Assembly: GCA_004017275.1 (NCBI GenBank)
Contig: SAKE01000007.1
Location: 1 to 64,000, forward strand
Reading direction: 5' to 3'
DNA: 64,000 bases
Origin: Mesorhizobium sp.
GTDB taxonomy: Bacteria > Pseudomonadota > Alphaproteobacteria > Rhizobiales > Rhizobiaceae
Positions within the stretch are counted from its first letter, which is position 1. Every line of letters starts with the position of its first letter. The translations under genes were made by a program, and so were the position numbers. The notes below the pieces were generated by a model. That model was not told the origin of the DNA. It was given only the letters and a program-made list of their open reading frames with translations, and searched no databases. Below are positions 9,502 to 17,116 of the stretch, piece after piece.

Positions 9502-10221
9502 ATGGCAGAGACACTGACGCATATCGGCCGAACGGAGCCAAGGCCCGCAGGCTTGCAAGGCATTGCCGCGGACTGGTCCTCGGATCAGCGTGCGTTCAAG
9601 AACGTGTCCTGGGGCAAGGCCATGATGTGGATCTTCCTGCTCAGTGACACCTTCATCTTCGGCTGCTTCCTGCTCTCATACATGACCGCGCGCATTTCGA
9701 CCCGCGTGCCATGGCCCAATCCGAGCGAGGTCTTCGCGCTTCGTATCGGCGGCTCGGATATCCCGCTGATTCTCATTGCCATCATGACCTTTGTGCTGAT
9801 CTCAAGCAGCGGAACGATGGCCATGGCGGTCAATTTCGGCTATCGCCGCGACCGTCGCAAGACGGCAATTCTCATGCTTCTGACCGCGGCACTCGGCGCG
9901 ACCTTTGTCGGCATGCAAGCCTTCGAATGGACCAAGCTGATCACTGAAGGGGTGCGGCCCTGGGGCAATCCCTGGGGTGCGGCCCAATTCGGTTCGTCTT
10001 TCTTCATGATCACCGGGTTCCACGGCACCCATGTGACGATCGGGGTGATCTTCCTGATCATCGTGGCGCGCAAGGTCTGGCGCGGAGATTTCGACACCGG
10101 ACGGCGCGGCTTCTTCACCAGCCGCACGGGCCGCTATGAGAACGTCGAGATCATGGGGCTGTACTGGCACTTCGTCGATCTGGTCTGGGTGTTCATCTTC
10201 GCATTCTTCTATCTTTGGTGA
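9502..10221 (+). CDS. coxP: Cytochrome c oxidase subunit III (second copy)
   Basis: A 239-residue subunit III family protein, distinct from its upstream neighbour. Conserved blocks include MITGFHGTHVTIGVIFL (about 170-186) and GLYWHFVDLVWVFIFAFFYL at the C terminus, the canonical subunit III ending. The start chosen is the ATG at 9502, 11 nt after the preceding stop, with AGGGA upstream. Carrying two III-type subunits is typical of the coxMNOP oxidases of rhizobia. Confidence 0.92.
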   Translation: MAETLTHIGRTEPRPAGLQGIAADWSSDQRAFKNVSWGKAMMWIFLLSDTFIFGCFLLSYMTARISTRVPWPNPSEVFALRIGGSDIPLILIAIMTFVLISSSGTMAMAVNFGYRRDRRKTAILMLLTAALGATFVGMQAFEWTKLITEGVRPWGNPWGAAQFGSSFFMITGFHGTHVTIGVIFLIIVARKVWRGDFDTGRRGFFTSRTGRYENVEIMGLYWHFVDLVWVFIFAFFYLW

Positions 10222-10230
10222 GAGGCAGAC

Positions 10231-10635
10231 ATGGCTGAAGCAACCGCAAACGGCCTCGGGCAACACGCACTTGACGTTGGTCACGCACATGAAGTGCCGG
10301 CGACCGGCATCTCCCATGCGGAGGTCCATCAGGAGCACCCGATCAAGCTCTATCTGGTGGTCTGGGCGTGGCTGTTCATCCTCAGCACCTGCTCCTACCT
10401 GGTCGATTATTTTGGCCTCCACGGTTATCTCAGATGGTCGCTGATCCTGATCTTCATGATCCTCAAGGCAGGGCTGATCGTCGCCGTCTTCATGCACATG
10501 GCCTGGGAACGGCTGGCGCTGACCTATGCGATCATCCTGCCGCCGATACTGGTGCTGGTGTTCGTGACAATGATGGTCTTCGAAGCCGACTACACGCTTT
10601 TCACCCGGCTGGCGTTTTTCGGAGCCGGACCCTGA
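10231..10635 (+). CDS. Cytochrome c oxidase subunit IV family protein
   Basis: A 134-residue small subunit with a hydrophilic, histidine-containing N terminus (about 40 residues) and three transmembrane helices, matching the prokaryotic COX4/CyoD-like family. The second helix region LKAGLIVAVFMHMAWE (about 81-96) is the family core. It starts 9 bp after coxP with AGAGG upstream and closes the oxidase operon. Its role in the complex is structural; it carries no redox centre. Confidence 0.88.
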   Translation: MAEATANGLGQHALDVGHAHEVPATGISHAEVHQEHPIKLYLVVWAWLFILSTCSYLVDYFGLHGYLRWSLILIFMILKAGLIVAVFMHMAWERLALTYAIILPPILVLVFVTMMVFEADYTLFTRLAFFGAGP

Positions 10636-10730
10636 CGTGCTATGGCATCCAGTCAGGATCCACGCGTGCGGCCTGCGTCAAGTTCGGTTGGCGGCGCCTT
10701 GAAACAATCGGCGACTGGTCCATTTTTGTT

Positions 10731-10808
10731 AGAGCATGATGTCGAAAAGTGGATCCGGCTTTTGCTGCACTGATCTTCGGGTTCGGAAAGATCATGCTCA
10801 AACAAAAG
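10731..10808. repeat. RIME-like rhizobial palindromic intergenic element
   Basis: The ends AGAGCATGAT (10731-10740) and ATCATGCTC (10791-10799) are inverted, enclosing a GAAAAG...CTTTT internal palindrome and followed by AAACAAAAG. This matches the layout of rhizobial intergenic mosaic elements. It lies between the oxidase operon and the YbaK-like gene. The rest of the 10636-10871 gap shows nothing else. Confidence 0.65.
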
Positions 10809-10871
10809 CAGAGAGCTCATCCCGACTTATCGGGATAGAACAGGCTCCGAACTCCGGCAAGGGAGGCCAAG

Positions 10872-11345
10872 ATGACGATCGCAAACAGACTGAAGGACTT
10901 CATCGACGGCAAGGGAATTTCCTACGACACCGTCGCTCATCATCGCACTTCAACCAGCCGGCAGTCGGCAATAGCCGCGCATGTGCCCGGCAGCATCATG
11001 GCGAAATCCGTGGTCGTTCACCACGAGCTTGGCTATACGCTGGCCGTGGTTCCGAGCACTCACAGGATCGAACTTGGCAGGTTGCAAGACGTCATGAACA
11101 AGCGGCTCGGACTCGCCTCCGAAGACGAGGTGATTTCGCTCTTCGGTGATTGCGACACCGGCGCCATCCCGCCGATCGGCGCAGCTTACGATGTGCCGGT
11201 GATTGTCGATGAGAGCCTTGGCGATGCCGCCGACATTTATTTCGAAGGCGGCGACCATAAAACGCTGGTGCATGTCAGTGGCGCGGACTTCCGCAACCTG
11301 ACCATGGGCGCATATCAGGCTCGCTTCAGTCACCCGGCTTATTGA
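10872..11345 (+). CDS. YbaK/EbsC family aminoacyl-tRNA deacylase-like protein
   Basis: A 157-residue single-domain protein of the YbaK/ProRS-associated editing family. It has the N-terminal helix LKDFIDGKGISYD, the mid-domain AKSVVVHHELGY (45-56) and the GDCDTGAIPPIGAAYDVP loop (about 92-109) that shapes the editing pocket. Family members hydrolyse mischarged aminoacyl-tRNAs; the tRNA specificity here is unknown. A strong GGGAGG site precedes the ATG. It stands alone, separated from the oxidase operon by a RIME-like element, and is convergent with the DUF2189 gene. Confidence 0.82.
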   Translation: MTIANRLKDFIDGKGISYDTVAHHRTSTSRQSAIAAHVPGSIMAKSVVVHHELGYTLAVVPSTHRIELGRLQDVMNKRLGLASEDEVISLFGDCDTGAIPPIGAAYDVPVIVDESLGDAADIYFEGGDHKTLVHVSGADFRNLTMGAYQARFSHPAY

Positions 11346-11401
11346 CGGCTTCGACCAGACTTGCACCGGCGCCCTCGCCGGTGCGGTGAGGCAGAATTTC
11401 C

Positions 11402-12214
11402 TCAACTCGCCGATTTGGCGGGCGGCTCCACGACCTTGCGGTAGACATGCCAGGTGGCGTGACCGAGGATCGGCAACACGACGGCCAGCCCAACGAACAC
11501 CGGCAGCAAGCCGACGATCAGGGCGACGGCGACAATCAGTCCCCAGATAGCCATGGTGATCGGGTTCGCCAGCACCGCACGCACCGAGGTGTGGATGGCT
11601 TCGTAGGCGCCGACGTCCCGGTCGAGCAGCAATGGGAAGGCGACGACCGTTGTGCACAACACCACCACGGCGAAGACGAAGCCTATGGCGTGCCCCAGGA
11701 TAATTAGCGTCCAGCCACGTCCGGTGGCAAATATTTCATTGATGAAGCCGGATATCGATTCCGGCGGAGCCGAGCCGAAAAGATATTGGTAGAACATCTG
11801 CGCCGTCAAAAGCCAGGTGATGAAGATTGCAAACAGCATAATCCCGACTGCCGCGATGGCCGGCAGCGCCGGAGAATTCCTGACTTCGAAAGCGTGGCTC
11901 CAGGAAGTGTCGAGTCCGGATTCCCGCCTGCGGCTGATTTCATAGAGGCCTATCGCCGCGAATGGGCCGATCAGTGCAAAACCGGAGACCAGCGGAAACA
12001 ACAACGGCAACGCATTGGCGCCCGAAGTCCAAGCGGCAAGCACGACGCCCACGAGTGGATAGATCAGGCAGAGAAAAACGATATGCGATGGTTTGACCAT
12101 GAAATCGTCGACGCCCCGCTTGAGCGCGTCGAAAAGGTCGGAAACGCCGATTTTTCGAATTCTGGTATGTTCCAGCGTCTCGCTGGCGCCTGCAATCACA
12201 TGAAAGCTTGCCAT
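11402..12214 (-). CDS. DUF2189 integral membrane protein
   Basis: A 270-residue protein with about six transmembrane helices, recognised as DUF2189 by its start (RKIGVSDLFDALKRGVDDF, about residues 16-34) and the PSHIVFLCLIYPLVG helix. Homologues are often mislabelled as cytochrome oxidase subunit I, but no haem or copper ligand pattern is present. Function is unknown. The start at 12214 is chosen because GGAGG lies 7 nt upstream; the ATG at 12220 is too close to that site. Confidence 0.75.
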   Translation of the reverse strand: MASFHVIAGASETLEHTRIRKIGVSDLFDALKRGVDDFMVKPSHIVFLCLIYPLVGVVLAAWTSGANALPLLFPLVSGFALIGPFAAIGLYEISRRRESGLDTSWSHAFEVRNSPALPAIAAVGIMLFAIFITWLLTAQMFYQYLFGSAPPESISGFINEIFATGRGWTLIILGHAIGFVFAVVVLCTTVVAFPLLLDRDVGAYEAIHTSVRAVLANPITMAIWGLIVAVALIVGLLPVFVGLAVVLPILGHATWHVYRKVVEPPAKSAS

Positions 12215-12418
12215 GACCATTCCTCCAGACCAGGTCCGGTAAGGTCGCGGTTTCACGGTGCTGCCGTTTTACATGACTGGCCACGTAAAACCGCGACCTG
12301 CACCGCAATCAACATACTCTCTTGCTGGAGACTTGTCGCGCTTTGTCAGAAGAGCTCTGGCGATCTGGCTAGCTCTGGTGGTCTTTTTTCGATATTCTCG
12401 CGGTCAAAGGTGAAGGTC

Positions 12419-12499
12419 ATGGACGGAAGGACACTTCTCATACTCGGCCTTGGCATAGTCGCCCTGCTGATCTTGGGATTCTGTGCAATACCATCGTGA
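12419..12499 (+). CDS. Possible 26-residue single-helix membrane peptide
   Basis: A short frame starting MDGRTLLILGLG is almost wholly one hydrophobic helix ending FCAIPS. AAGG (AAAGGTGAAGGTC) precedes the ATG by 3-9 nt. It lies alone in the 490-bp gap between the DUF2189 gene and ctaB, in divergent orientation to both. Being so short, it could be chance. It recalls the tiny membrane peptides found near cytochrome oxidase assembly genes. Confidence 0.35.
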   Translation: MDGRTLLILGLGIVALLILGFCAIPS

Positions 12500-12550
12500 T
12501 GTTCGAGCCGGCCCTGGCGTGCAATGTCTTCAATGCAACAATCACCGACC

Positions 12551-12652
12551 AAAGCGCGTCGCGCTGAAACGGATTCATGCGACGCGCTTTAGGTCTTTGT
12601 TTTTATGCATGTCGTTCTCCCAAAACCGAGGTCACTTTTGGGCGACATGCAT
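12551..12652. repeat. Composite double-palindrome intergenic element
   Basis: Two adjacent palindromes are seen. AAAGCGCGTCGC (12551-12562) pairs with GCGACGCGCTTT (12579-12590). ATGCATGTCG (12605-12614) pairs with CGACATGCAT (12643-12652), with an inner TCCCAAAA/TTTTGGG arm. The layout matches interspersed elements common in Mesorhizobium intergenic regions. It might terminate transcripts from either side. Confidence 0.6.
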
Positions 12653-12704
12653 TAGCCCTCTCGGCCCGTCGGGTATTCCGAGAACAGCGGTCATGCCGTC
12701 AACC

Positions 12705-13634
12705 TCAGACTGACATGAACGCTCGCATTGCGATCGTGTCGGCAAGCAGCATGGCAAAGATCGCGAAAAGATAGAAAATCGAGAAGGCAAACAGCGCCTT
12801 TGCAGGCTTCATCTCCTCGTCTGGACCGACCAGAACCTTCCAGGCGTGCCAGATGAAACCCGCGCCCAATGCAATCGAAACAATTCCATAGAACCCGCTC
12901 GCAAATCCGAACGCCCAGGGCAGCACGCCGATTGGCGCCAGAAGCAGTGAATAGGCGAGTATCTGTTTTCTGGTCGAGGCCTGGCCGGCCACGTTCGGCA
13001 TCATCGGGATACCGGCAGCTGCATAGTCGCCGACCTTGAACAGCGCGAGCGCCCAGAAATGTGGCGGCGTCCACAGAAAGATGATCAGGAACAGGATGAG
13101 GCTTTCGACGCCGATCGCGCCAGTGGCAGCCGCCCAGCCAATGACAGGAGGAAGGGCGCCCGCCGCGCCGCCGATGACGATGTTCTGCGGCGTCGAGCGC
13201 TTCAGCCACATCGTATAGATGACAACGTAGAAGAAGATGGTGAAGGCCAGCAGCGATGCGGCAAGCCAGCCCACCAGCACGCCCAGCGTCATGACCGAAA
13301 GTGCGGAAAGCACCACGCCGAAGCCGAGAGCTTCACCCGGCGTGACGCGGCCCGACGGAACCGGCCGCTTTGATGTGCGCGACATCAGCGCGTCGATGTC
13401 CGCGTCGTACCACATGTTGAGAGCCCCGGCCGCGCCTGCTCCGATCGCAATCGCACCGATTGCAATCACGGCGATGACGGGATTCATCGCGCCAGGCGCC
13501 GCCATCAGGCCAACGAAAGCAGTGAATACAGCAAGCGCCATGACCCGCGGTTTCAAAAGCGCGAAGAAGTCACCCGCCGTCGCTTCCGAGAGGCGGATGC
13601 CGGTATCCCTGAGGCGGTTTTCCCTAGTCGACAT
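12705..13634 (-). CDS. ctaB: Protoheme IX farnesyltransferase (haem O synthase)
   Basis: A 309-residue UbiA-superfamily prenyltransferase with about nine transmembrane helices. It farnesylates protohaem to haem O, the precursor of haem A for aa3-type oxidases such as the one encoded at 6113-10635. The first aspartate-rich site N73-x3-D77-x3-D81 (NMWYDADID) is intact, followed by [12 protein letters not shown]. It is on the opposite strand from the oxidase operon. The 13635-13781 gap downstream of the cytochrome c gene holds only a weak, decayed RIME-like half-site around 13725-13765. Confidence 0.94.
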   Translation of the reverse strand: MSTRENRLRDTGIRLSEATAGDFFALLKPRVMALAVFTAFVGLMAAPGAMNPVIAVIAIGAIAIGAGAAGALNMWYDADIDALMSRTSKRPVPSGRVTPGEALGFGVVLSALSVMTLGVLVGWLAASLLAFTIFFYVVIYTMWLKRSTPQNIVIGGAAGALPPVIGWAAATGAIGVESLILFLIIFLWTPPHFWALALFKVGDYAAAGIPMMPNVAGQASTRKQILAYSLLLAPIGVLPWAFGFASGFYGIVSIALGAGFIWHAWKVLVGPDEEMKPAKALFAFSIFYLFAIFAMLLADTIAMRAFMSV

Positions 13635-13781
13635 CTCGGACCGATGAAAGCAGGCAAGCTAGGCTACGATCCCGAACTGAAGGCGCGAGCGAAAACTGAA
13701 ACCGATCTTGCTTACGCTGCCCTTCGGTTCGGATAAGATCACAGTAAAACAAGAGGTTAAACGCAAGACGGAGGAGCCAGG

Positions 13782-14162
13782 TCACTTGGAGAACGTTTTC
13801 AAATAGGCAATGACGTTGGCCACATCCGCATCGTTCTTGAGGCCGGGGAACGCCATCTTGGTCCCTTTGACCATGGCCTTGGGATCGTGAAGGTAGCTTG
13901 TCAGGGTTGGTTCGTCCCATTTGACGCCGGATTTGCCGGCCGCAATCATGGCATCGGAATATTTGAAATCCGGATGCGTACCGGCGGTGCGGCCGATGAC
14001 GCCATGCAGCGATGGACCGATCTTGTTCTTGTCCTCGTCTGCAATGTGGCAGGCCTTGCATTTGGCGAAGACCTTCTCGCCAGCAGCAGCATCCTGAGCC
14101 TGCGATGGATTGGCGACGAAGGTTGCAACAGACACGACGGCGAAAAACGCGACTAAGCGCAT
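13782..14162 (-). CDS. Class I cytochrome c (c2/c550 type), periplasmic
   Basis: A 126-residue secreted cytochrome. Residues 1-22 form a signal peptide ending near SQAQ. The haem-binding CKACH follows shortly after, and the axial methionine is in GTKMAFPG near the C terminus. The ATG at 14162 has GGGAGGA 7 nt upstream; longer in-frame starts do not. It is a likely electron donor to terminal oxidases or partner of the bc1 complex. It lies just upstream of ctaB on the same strand, so both may serve cytochrome oxidase function. Confidence 0.93.
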   Translation of the reverse strand: MRLVAFFAVVSVATFVANPSQAQDAAAGEKVFAKCKACHIADEDKNKIGPSLHGVIGRTAGTHPDFKYSDAMIAAGKSGVKWDEPTLTSYLHDPKAMVKGTKMAFPGLKNDADVANVIAYLKTFSK

Positions 14163-14352
14163 GACTTTTCCTCCCTGATCATCAAATGTGCCCGAGACGA
14201 TCTGCGCGTACCGGCCCACCAGCAATACGCCTTGCACGGCAGAATAGATTATCCGTTTCCCCCAAATGGAATTACGGCATCTATATACCACAGAATCCGG
14301 CCGGCAGGTAGAAGAGGTCGACCGTACAAAGGTTTAGGTGGTCTGCGGTCGC

Positions 14353-14943
14353 TCAAGGTACATCGGTGTTGCAGCTGCCGGCCACCTGGCTGACCGCTTC
14401 GCCGAGCCCCGCGAGGTCGAAATCGGCCTCGCCGCGCCCCGAAAGCAGCCCGAACCGCCACGAAAGCTGAAGCCGGTTCGCAGCGACAAGGCGCCTGATG
14501 CCGTCGGCGCCATCGCGCACCAGCATCCTGCCGCGCGGCCCGACCGACCAGCTTTCATCGAACTTGCTGCCCTGGTCGAGCGTGATCGACATAGTGATCT
14601 TGCGGCTGGCCGACACGGCGTCGTTCAGTTGCAACCATTCGGTCCAATGCGGCTCACCGTTTGCCCGGCAGGCAATGGTCAGGATCGGGCTGTAGCTCAA
14701 GGCGCCGCCGCCGGTAATCAGCTTGTTGGTGGCATAGAGCGACGCCGTGACGAGGCCGTCCTCGCCTGTATCGAACCGCCAATTGTCAGGCACCGTATCG
14801 GCTCGGGCAATCCCGCAGACCGAAACAAGGATCAGCGCGATTGCCGCGGCATGTCCCAATCCGACGAACAGTCTCAACGCGCCCTCCAACAGCCAAGCGG
14901 CCTGCAATAGAAGCGCAGATAATGATAAAAGCTTGGTCGCCAT
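14353..14943 (-). CDS. Secreted protein of unknown function, VasI-like fold suspected
   Basis: A 196-residue protein with a long hydrophobic N terminus (two stretches within residues 1-47, ending CGIARADT), consistent with a signal peptide or anchor. The mature part resembles the small beta-rich VasI/EvfG family: a buried first cysteine (LTIACRANGEP), a central WSVGPRGRMLV stretch, and the closing FDLAGLGEAVSQVAGSC with a C-terminal cysteine that could form a disulfide with the first. VasI is known from type VI secretion clusters, but no such genes are nearby. The family call is tentative. Confidence 0.5.
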   Translation of the reverse strand: MATKLLSLSALLLQAAWLLEGALRLFVGLGHAAAIALILVSVCGIARADTVPDNWRFDTGEDGLVTASLYATNKLITGGGALSYSPILTIACRANGEPHWTEWLQLNDAVSASRKITMSITLDQGSKFDESWSVGPRGRMLVRDGADGIRRLVAANRLQLSWRFGLLSGRGEADFDLAGLGEAVSQVAGSCNTDVP

Positions 14944-14986
14944 AGGGCCATCGCTCGCGAAGCGTGGCGGCTGTTGCAGTTTGGCA

Positions 14987-15018
14987 ACGAAAAAGGCCGC
15001 CTCGAGGGCGGCCTTTCC
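14987..15018 (-). terminator. Rho-independent terminator of tig
   Basis: Read on the minus strand, AAAGGCCGCC and GGCGGCCTTT form a 10-bp stem around a short CTCGA loop, followed by TTTCGTT. It lies about 25 bp beyond the tig stop codon. Confidence 0.85.
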
Positions 15019-15039
15019 TGTTTCAGCGGGGTGCTGGTG

Positions 15040-16500
15040 TTATTCGGCGTCCTTGGCGGCCTTCTTCTTCGGCGCGGCCTTCTTCTTGGGCTCTTCCGAA
15101 TCGTCAGCCTTCTTGGCGGCGGCCTTCTTCGCCGGCTTCGCCTTGACGGAGGTTTCGTCCTCTTCGTCGTCGGCCATCAACTCTTCCTTGCTGACCTTGA
15201 CGTCGGTGACCGAAATCTGGCCGAGCAGATGGTCGACCACCTTCTCCTCGAACATCGGCGCACGCAGCGTGTTCAGCGCTTCCGGGTTGTTGCGGTAGAA
15301 CTCGAAGACTTCCTGCTGCTGGTTGCCAGGATAGCGGCGCACCTGCTCGAACAGGCCGCGCTGCAGCTCGTCGTCCGATACGGTGACGCCGGCCTTCTCG
15401 CCGATTTCAGCCAGCACCAGGCCGAGGCGCACACGGCGCTCGGCAAGCCGCAGATACTCGGCACGCGCCTCTTCTTCCGTCGTCTCTTCATCGGCGAAGG
15501 TGCGTCCGGCTGCTTCCAGGTCGCGATTGACCTGCGCCCAGATGTTGTTGAACTCGGCGTCGACGAGCTTCGACGGCGCCTCGAACGAATAGGCCGCATC
15601 GAGCTGGTCGAGCAGCTGGCGCTTGACCTTCTGGCGCGTCATGGCGCCGAACTGGTTCTCGATCTGGCCGCGCACGACGTCGCGCAGGCGCTCCAGCGAC
15701 TCCAGGCCGAGGTTCTTGGCGGTCTCGTCGTTGATTTCCAGCGCGCCGGGCTGGGACACTTCCTTGACGGTGACGTCGAAGGTGGCTTCCTTGCCGGCCA
15801 GATGCGCCGCCTGGTAGTTTTCCGGGAAGGTCACGGTGACCTGCTTTTCGTCACCGGCCTTGGCCCCAACCAGCTGATCCTCGAAACCGGGAATGAATTC
15901 CTTCGAACCCAGCACCAGCGGCTGATCGGTGCCGGCGCCGCCATTGAAGGCCTCGCCGTCGATCTTGCCGACATAGTCGATGGTCACGCGGTCGCCATTG
16001 GCGGCCTTGCCGGCCTTCGGCTCGTAGCTGCGCGCCGATTCGGCAACGCGCTGGACCTGCTCGTCAATTTCGGCGTCAGGCACATCGAACACCTGGCGTG
16101 TCACCTTGATATCGGAAAAGTCCTTGATCTCGATCGCCGGAATGATCTCGTAGTTGAGGCGGAACTCGAAGTCGGCGCCGCCGGCCAGAATCTTCTCGGC
16201 TTCCTTCTCGTCCTCGGTCATGATGACTTCGGGCTGCATGGCAGCCTTTTCGCCACGCCCGGTGATGATCGAACGGGTCGAATCATTGAGGATTTCGTTG
16301 ACGACTTCGGCCATGAACGACTTGCCGTAGACCTTGCGCAGGTGCTGCACCGGCACCTTGCCGGGACGGAAGCCGTTGATGCGGACCTTGTTGCGGGCAT
16401 CCGAAAGCCGCGCCATCAGCTTGGCTTCCATGTCACCGGCCGGCACGGTGATCTTGATCTCGCGCTTGAGACCGGAGTTGAGCGTTTCGGTGACCTGCAT
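15040..16500 (-). CDS. tig: Trigger factor (ribosome-associated chaperone, PPIase)
   Basis: A 486-residue trigger factor. The N-terminal ribosome-binding domain contains the signature GFRPGKVP (about residues 44-51). The FKBP-type prolyl isomerase domain spans about 160-245 ([17 protein letters not shown]), and the C-terminal arm/chaperone domain follows. The last ~35 residues are a lysine- and alanine-rich tail ([13 protein letters not shown] and similar), longer than in E. coli trigger factor. AAAGG lies 8 nt before the ATG at 16500; longer frames upstream lack support. It acts on nascent chains at the ribosome exit. Transcription is monocistronic, with a clear terminator. Confidence 0.95.
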   Translation of the reverse strand: MQVTETLNSGLKREIKITVPAGDMEAKLMARLSDARNKVRINGFRPGKVPVQHLRKVYGKSFMAEVVNEILNDSTRSIITGRGEKAAMQPEVIMTEDEKEAEKILAGGADFEFRLNYEIIPAIEIKDFSDIKVTRQVFDVPDAEIDEQVQRVAESARSYEPKAGKAANGDRVTIDYVGKIDGEAFNGGAGTDQPLVLGSKEFIPGFEDQLVGAKAGDEKQVTVTFPENYQAAHLAGKEATFDVTVKEVSQPGALEINDETAKNLGLESLERLRDVVRGQIENQFGAMTRQKVKRQLLDQLDAAYSFEAPSKLVDAEFNNIWAQVNRDLEAAGRTFADEETTEEEARAEYLRLAERRVRLGLVLAEIGEKAGVTVSDDELQRGLFEQVRRYPGNQQQEVFEFYRNNPEALNTLRAPMFEEKVVDHLLGQISVTDVKVSKEELMADDEEDETSVKAKPAKKAAAKKADDSEEPKKKAAPKKKAAKDAE

Positions 16501-16877
16501 CGTAAAACCTTTGTTTTCACCAATGAGACTGCCACGGCCTCTGCCGTTCACAGCCTGCCGGTATAATCTTGCCGGGAATGGCTTTTGGTACGGAACCTGG
16601 CGATTTGACCGAAAACCCGGCTCAAACTCTCCCAAACTGCGTTCCAAAATGTGAATAAGTTCTTGTTTTTCCTACTTCTTATCACATTCTGCAGAAGCGG
16701 ATCGTCGCGTCCCGTCACATTTGACACGCCTTTTGTCACAGGCGAGGCTAATTTTCAACAGTCTTCGCATTCCGGCGAACGGCCAACATTTTGACGCTGA
16801 CTCGACATCTTGTCTCTGACCTACATCTTGTCTCTGACATTGACAGAATGATGGCTACATGGGATTGCCGGGTCGAT
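16501..16877. other. Gene-free stretch between tig and tRNA-Leu
   Basis: No convincing ORF is seen. It holds the tig promoter/leader region, A+T-richer than its surroundings around 16650-16690. Between 16805 and 16838 there are two perfect copies of a 16-bp sequence (see the repeat entry). Confidence 0.5.
16805..16838. repeat. Tandem 16-bp repeat upstream of tRNA-Leu
   Basis: ACATCTTGTCTCTGAC occurs at 16805-16820 and again at 16823-16838 with a 2-bp spacer. It ends 39 bp before the tRNA. It could be a regulatory direct repeat or the remnant end of a mobile element. Confidence 0.6.
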
Positions 16878-16962
16878 GCGGATGTGGCGGAACTGGTAGA
16901 CGCCCTGGATTTAGGTTCCAGTGCCGAAAGGCGTGGGGGTTCGAGTCCCTTCATCCGCACCA
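16878..16962 (+). tRNA. tRNA-Leu (UAG anticodon)
   Basis: An 85-nt gene with encoded CCA. The acceptor stem GCGGATG pairs with CATCCGC. The anticodon stem CTGGA/TCCAG encloses TTTAGGT, giving anticodon TAG. The long variable arm (GTGCCGAAAGGCGT region) is typical of class II tRNAs, and GGTTCGAGTCC forms the T arm. Confidence 0.95.
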
Positions 16963-17056
16963 CCCTTCGCTCTTCAAGCTTCGAGTGGCAGGCCACCTGA
17001 AGTTCTTTTAGACGAAGGAGTGTCATTCGGAGCCTTGGCGAAGAAGGACGGGGCCG

Positions 17057-17086
17057 GTTCGAACTCCATCCATTCACGCGCACCAT
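17057..17086 (+). repeat. tRNA 3'-end-like remnant downstream of tRNA-Leu
   Basis: GGTTCGAACTCC followed by TTCACGCGCACCA resembles the T arm and CCA end of the tRNA-Leu 95 bp upstream (GGTTCGAGTCC ... TTCATCCGCACCA). No upstream half of a tRNA is present. It may be a decayed attachment-site duplication or coincidence. Confidence 0.35.
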
Positions 17087-17116
17087 AGCCGCCGGCCACG
17101 ACCCTGGCATCAACGC

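Noticed and set aside
11402..12214. Annotation of the DUF2189 gene as cytochrome oxidase subunit I
   Set aside because: No haem or copper histidine pattern and wrong length; the similarity label is a known mis-annotation of this family.
13660..13770. Possible third RIME-like element downstream of the cytochrome c gene
   Set aside because: Only a loose half-match (TTCGGATAAGATCAC...AAACAAGAG) with no mirrored end; mentioned but not annotated.
14974..16566. Long open frame (about 530 codons) antisense to tig
   Set aside because: It mirrors a high-G+C, codon-biased real gene with clear trigger factor motifs; it has no motif, no ribosome site, and runs across the tig terminator.
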